From Spirochaetales bacterium (lineage in GTDB: Bacteria; Spirochaetota; Spirochaetia; Sphaerochaetales; Sphaerochaetaceae), in the NCBI GenBank assembly GCA_012519115.1, contig JAAYQW010000051.1, forward strand, positions 1 to 44,090: DNA of 44,090 nucleotides, in the 5' to 3' direction. Each line of letters starts with the position of its first letter. Position 1 is the first letter of the stretch. Shown here piece by piece: positions 41,830-44,090 of the stretch. The position numbers and the translations under genes are program-made. The notes below the pieces were generated by a model. That model had not been told where the DNA came from and searched no databases. It saw only the letters and a program-made list of their open reading frames with translations.

Positions 41830-42908
41830 AGCTCTATCGCCGCTATATCTTCCGGAGCACGATCAACGTCTGTCTTGGCGCGCTCTTCCTGACGACCCTG
41901 ATGCTCATCAGCGTCGATTTGTTCGCCAACCTCGACACCTATCTCTCCCACGAGCTTCCGCTCTCCACGATCGTTCATCTCACGCTTCTCGGCGCCCCTC
42001 AAGCGGTGATCTTCGCCCTCGGCCCCTCGCTGCTGTTCAGTGCGACCTTCTTTCTCTCCCAGCTTCATGCCAACAACGAGTACATCTGTCTGATCGGAAG
42101 CGGAATCCGGCCTTTGAAGATCGTCTTCCCGATCATCGCGGTCGGGCTCCTCGCTTCAATCCTCCAGTTCGCTTTCGCCGAATATGTAAAGCTTCCGCTC
42201 GCTAAAGAGCGGCTCGTTCTCGAAGAAGAGCTGTTCGGATTGAGGACCACCCAGGATAACAGGAATATCACCGTGCACGATCCCGAGGGACGATATGTCC
42301 TCTACGCCCGTCACTACCGCGCCCAGGACAACCGGTTGCGGGAGGTGCTGCTTCTTCTCTTCGATGGACAAGGAAACCTCACCCAACGCCTCGATGCCCG
42401 GCAAGGTCAATACGATGAAGAACGCGGACAATGGAGTTTTCGCGAAGTGCAAAGCCAAGAGATAGGAAAGGTGGTATCGGCAAGGACTCTTGAAACCTAT
42501 GACGACCCGCGGATCAATCTCGATCCTTCCTACTTCAGGAGTTCGGGCGGTGATATCGATCAGATGGATATTCAAACTGCCCGCAACTATTTGAATTGGA
42601 TGAAGCGCCTCGACCCGAATCGCTACACTCCGCTTGCCGCCGATTTTGCCAAACGGATCTTGGATGCGCTGAATCCTCTGGTCCTCATCTTCATCGCGGC
42701 TACGATCCGATACTCATTGAAAAAGAATATCCTTCTCTTTGCAATCATCACCAGTCTGATCGTTGCGGTGGTCTACTACGTCGTTCAGATGGTAACGATG
42801 ATCGCCGCCCGCCAAGGGGTTCTCTCTCCCATCTGGGCTATGGTAATTCCCTCGGTTGTGGTACTATTGCTCGCAGCGCTTCAGCGCACGCTTTCAAAAC
42901 AGGGATGA
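41826..42908 (+). CDS. lptG: LptF/LptG-family permease (second copy, LptG-like)
   Basis: Partner permease of the preceding gene; LptF and LptG normally form a heterodimer. The 360-residue product begins MKLYRRYIFRSTINVCLGALF, the usual N-terminal span of the family. It then has a periplasmic domain and a C-terminal three-span bundle (from about 276). The start ATG 41826 overlaps the lptF stop (ATGA). Assignment of LptF versus LptG within the pair rests on order only. The stop overlaps the tgt start in the same way. Confidence 0.87.
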   Translation: MKLYRRYIFRSTINVCLGALFLTTLMLISVDLFANLDTYLSHELPLSTIVHLTLLGAPQAVIFALGPSLLFSATFFLSQLHANNEYICLIGSGIRPLKIVFPIIAVGLLASILQFAFAEYVKLPLAKERLVLEEELFGLRTTQDNRNITVHDPEGRYVLYARHYRAQDNRLREVLLLLFDGQGNLTQRLDARQGQYDEERGQWSFREVQSQEIGKVVSARTLETYDDPRINLDPSYFRSSGGDIDQMDIQTARNYLNWMKRLDPNRYTPLAADFAKRILDALNPLVLIFIAATIRYSLKKNILLFAIITSLIVAVVYYVVQMVTMIAARQGVLSPIWAMVIPSVVVLLLAALQRTLSKQG

Positions 42909-44029
42909 CCATGACGATATTCGAAACAACGCACCGGGATACCACGACCAATGCCCGCCTTGGGCTGTTGCACCTCGGTCACGGAACGGTGGAAACTCCC
43001 GTCTTCATGCCGGTAGGCACCGCCGCGACGGTCAAAGGGATTCATCATGAAGAGGTGGAGCGGATCGGATACAAGCTCATTTTAGGGAATACATACCACC
43101 TCTATCTTCGGCCGGGTCTGGAAGTCCTCGAGCGATACGGGGGATTGCACAAGTTCTCCTCGTGGAATCATAATTTATTGACCGACAGCGGAGGGTTTCA
43201 AGTGTTCAGTCTCTCCGGATTGCGTAAAATCGAGGAGAAGGGCGTCAGCTTTCAAAGCCATATCGACGGTTCGCGCCACCTCTTCACCCCCGAAAGCGTC
43301 ATCGATATCCAAGCGGTCATCGGCAGCGACATCGCGATGTGCCTGGATGTGTGCACTCCGCCGGAGATCTCCTATAAAGCGGCTAAAGAGGCGATGGAGC
43401 TTACCCATCGCTGGGCGCAACGGGCGATCATCCATCGAAACCGACACGAAACGATGAAAGGGAATCTCTTTGGAATCGTACAGGGGAACTTCTATGAGGA
43501 CCTCAGAAAGGCATCCGCCGAATTCTTCAATGAGCAGGACTTTCCCGGCCTAGCGATCGGAGGCCTGAGCGTTGGAGAGCCCAAGGAGGAGTTCATCCAC
43601 TTTCTCGCCCATACCGCTTCATACGTGACGAAGGAAAAACCGCGCTATGTGATGGGAATAGGGTCTCCCGACTACATCCTCGAGGCGGTCGAGCAGGGTA
43701 TCGACATGTTCGACTGCGTCCTTGCCACCCGAATGGCCCGCAACGGCGCTCTGTTCACCGATGACGGAATCTTGGTGATGAAGAAAGCCATCTTCAAATT
43801 CGACCAGGGTCCGATCGAAAAAGGGTGCACGTGCCGGGCATGCACGCACTACAGCAGGGGATATCTCCATCACCTGATCAAGTCAAAGGAGATGCTGGGG
43901 GGCATGCTGGCCACCGAACACAATCTTACGTACTTCCATCGCCTGATGGAGCGGATCCGAACCGCGATTGCAAACAATGAGTTTGCCTCTTTTAAGCGAG
44001 CCTGCCTTGAGCGATTCTACGGAGCATAA
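42905..44029 (+). CDS. tgt: Queuine/preQ1 tRNA-guanine transglycosylase
   Basis: Exchanges G34 of certain tRNAs for preQ1, the step before QueA. The 374-residue product has the base-binding Asp94 (TDSGGFQVFSL), IGGLSVGEPKEE, MGIGSPDYILEAV, the nucleophile Asp270 (MFDCVLATRMARNG) and the zinc site CTCRAC (Cys308, 310, 313) with a following His in YLHHL. ATG 42905 gives the ATGA overlap used throughout this operon; ATG 42911 is an alternative. Together with queA at 18.9 kb it shows queuosine modification in this organism. Confidence 0.96.
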   Translation: MTMTIFETTHRDTTTNARLGLLHLGHGTVETPVFMPVGTAATVKGIHHEEVERIGYKLILGNTYHLYLRPGLEVLERYGGLHKFSSWNHNLLTDSGGFQVFSLSGLRKIEEKGVSFQSHIDGSRHLFTPESVIDIQAVIGSDIAMCLDVCTPPEISYKAAKEAMELTHRWAQRAIIHRNRHETMKGNLFGIVQGNFYEDLRKASAEFFNEQDFPGLAIGGLSVGEPKEEFIHFLAHTASYVTKEKPRYVMGIGSPDYILEAVEQGIDMFDCVLATRMARNGALFTDDGILVMKKAIFKFDQGPIEKGCTCRACTHYSRGYLHHLIKSKEMLGGMLATEHNLTYFHRLMERIRTAIANNEFASFKRACLERFYGA

Positions 44030-44090
44030 CAAACAAAGCCTCACGGTGATGATCTGCACGCTGGCAAGCCGCTTGCTGGGAATCGTGCGC
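44007..44090 (+). CDS. Start of a MurJ/MviN-like lipid II flippase (cut by window edge)
   Basis: The last 84 bases read from TTG 44007 as a short hydrophilic lead followed by SLTVMICTLASRLLGIVR, which resembles the conserved MurJ N-terminus (SxxTLxSRxLGxxRD). MurJ flips the peptidoglycan precursor lipid II across the inner membrane. It overlaps the tgt 3' end by 23 bases. A GTG at 44046 or ATG at 44049 would be too short at the N-terminus. Only 28 codons are visible, so the call is tentative. Confidence 0.55.
   Translation, partial: MSDSTEHNKQSLTVMICTLASRLLGIVR

Noticed and set aside
1-44090. CRISPR arrays, rRNA, tRNA genes and insertion sequences
   Set aside because: I looked for regular repeat-spacer units, cloverleaf-like T-arm sequences and transposase motifs. 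Only the tmRNA 3' end and the integrase were found.

Overview
The window looks like a chromosomal segment of a free-living or commensal spirochaete, most likely near Sphaerochaeta or Treponema. The evidence is the gene order rimP-nusA-infB-rbfA-truB-ribF-rpsO-pnp-dut-lptF-lptG-tgt, the tamB-bamA pair, the diderm envelope genes and the PstS signal peptide ending in FAQGTKE. This placement rests on recognised proteins and remembered gene order, not on a search. Base composition is moderate except in two outliers: a GC-rich Fic gene near the left end and an extremely AT-rich stretch near 11.6 kb.

Left part (1-11.9 kb): accessory or insertion-prone DNA between two trans-translation genes. The 3' end of tmRNA (ssrA) opens the window, and smpB lies at 11.9-12.4 kb on the opposite strand, so the two converge on this block. 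The block holds an intact GC-rich Fic AMP-transferase gene, a decayed second Fic gene (5'-truncated, with a one-base frameshift in a C6 run), a complete pstSCAB-phoU-phoB-phoR phosphate operon behind a PHO-box-like promoter, a metallophosphoesterase, a tyrosine recombinase, and about 540 bp of gene-free DNA. The core of that gene-free stretch is about 13% G+C and sits beside a perfect 11-bp inverted repeat. tmRNA 3' ends are common integration sites, but I could not find a duplicated attachment core.

Middle part (11.9-20.6 kb): smpB and a membrane-anchored, cysteine-free FGE-sulfatase-fold protein form one minus-strand unit. It diverges from lepB-hemW through a nearly symmetric promoter pair that should give two almost leaderless messages. 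yebC, ruvC, ruvA, ruvB and queA follow (Holliday junction processing and queuosine synthesis), with tmk convergent on queA.

Right part (20.6-44.1 kb): tamB and bamA (outer-membrane assembly) lead into mutS and a ComF-like gene. A strong promoter and a terminator-like leader hairpin then precede the translation and RNA operon rimP to pnp. Dense stop/start overlaps continue through dut, lptF, lptG and tgt into the start of a probable murJ.

Points worth following up are the symmetric leaderless promoter, the rimP leader attenuator, a zinc ribbon at the NusA C-terminus, a RibF whose flavokinase half has lost its signature, a thymidylate kinase with Thr in place of the P-loop Lys, and the AT-rich zone with its inverted repeat. 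I did not find a convincing wholly new multi-gene system; the novelty is in details of architecture and regulation.
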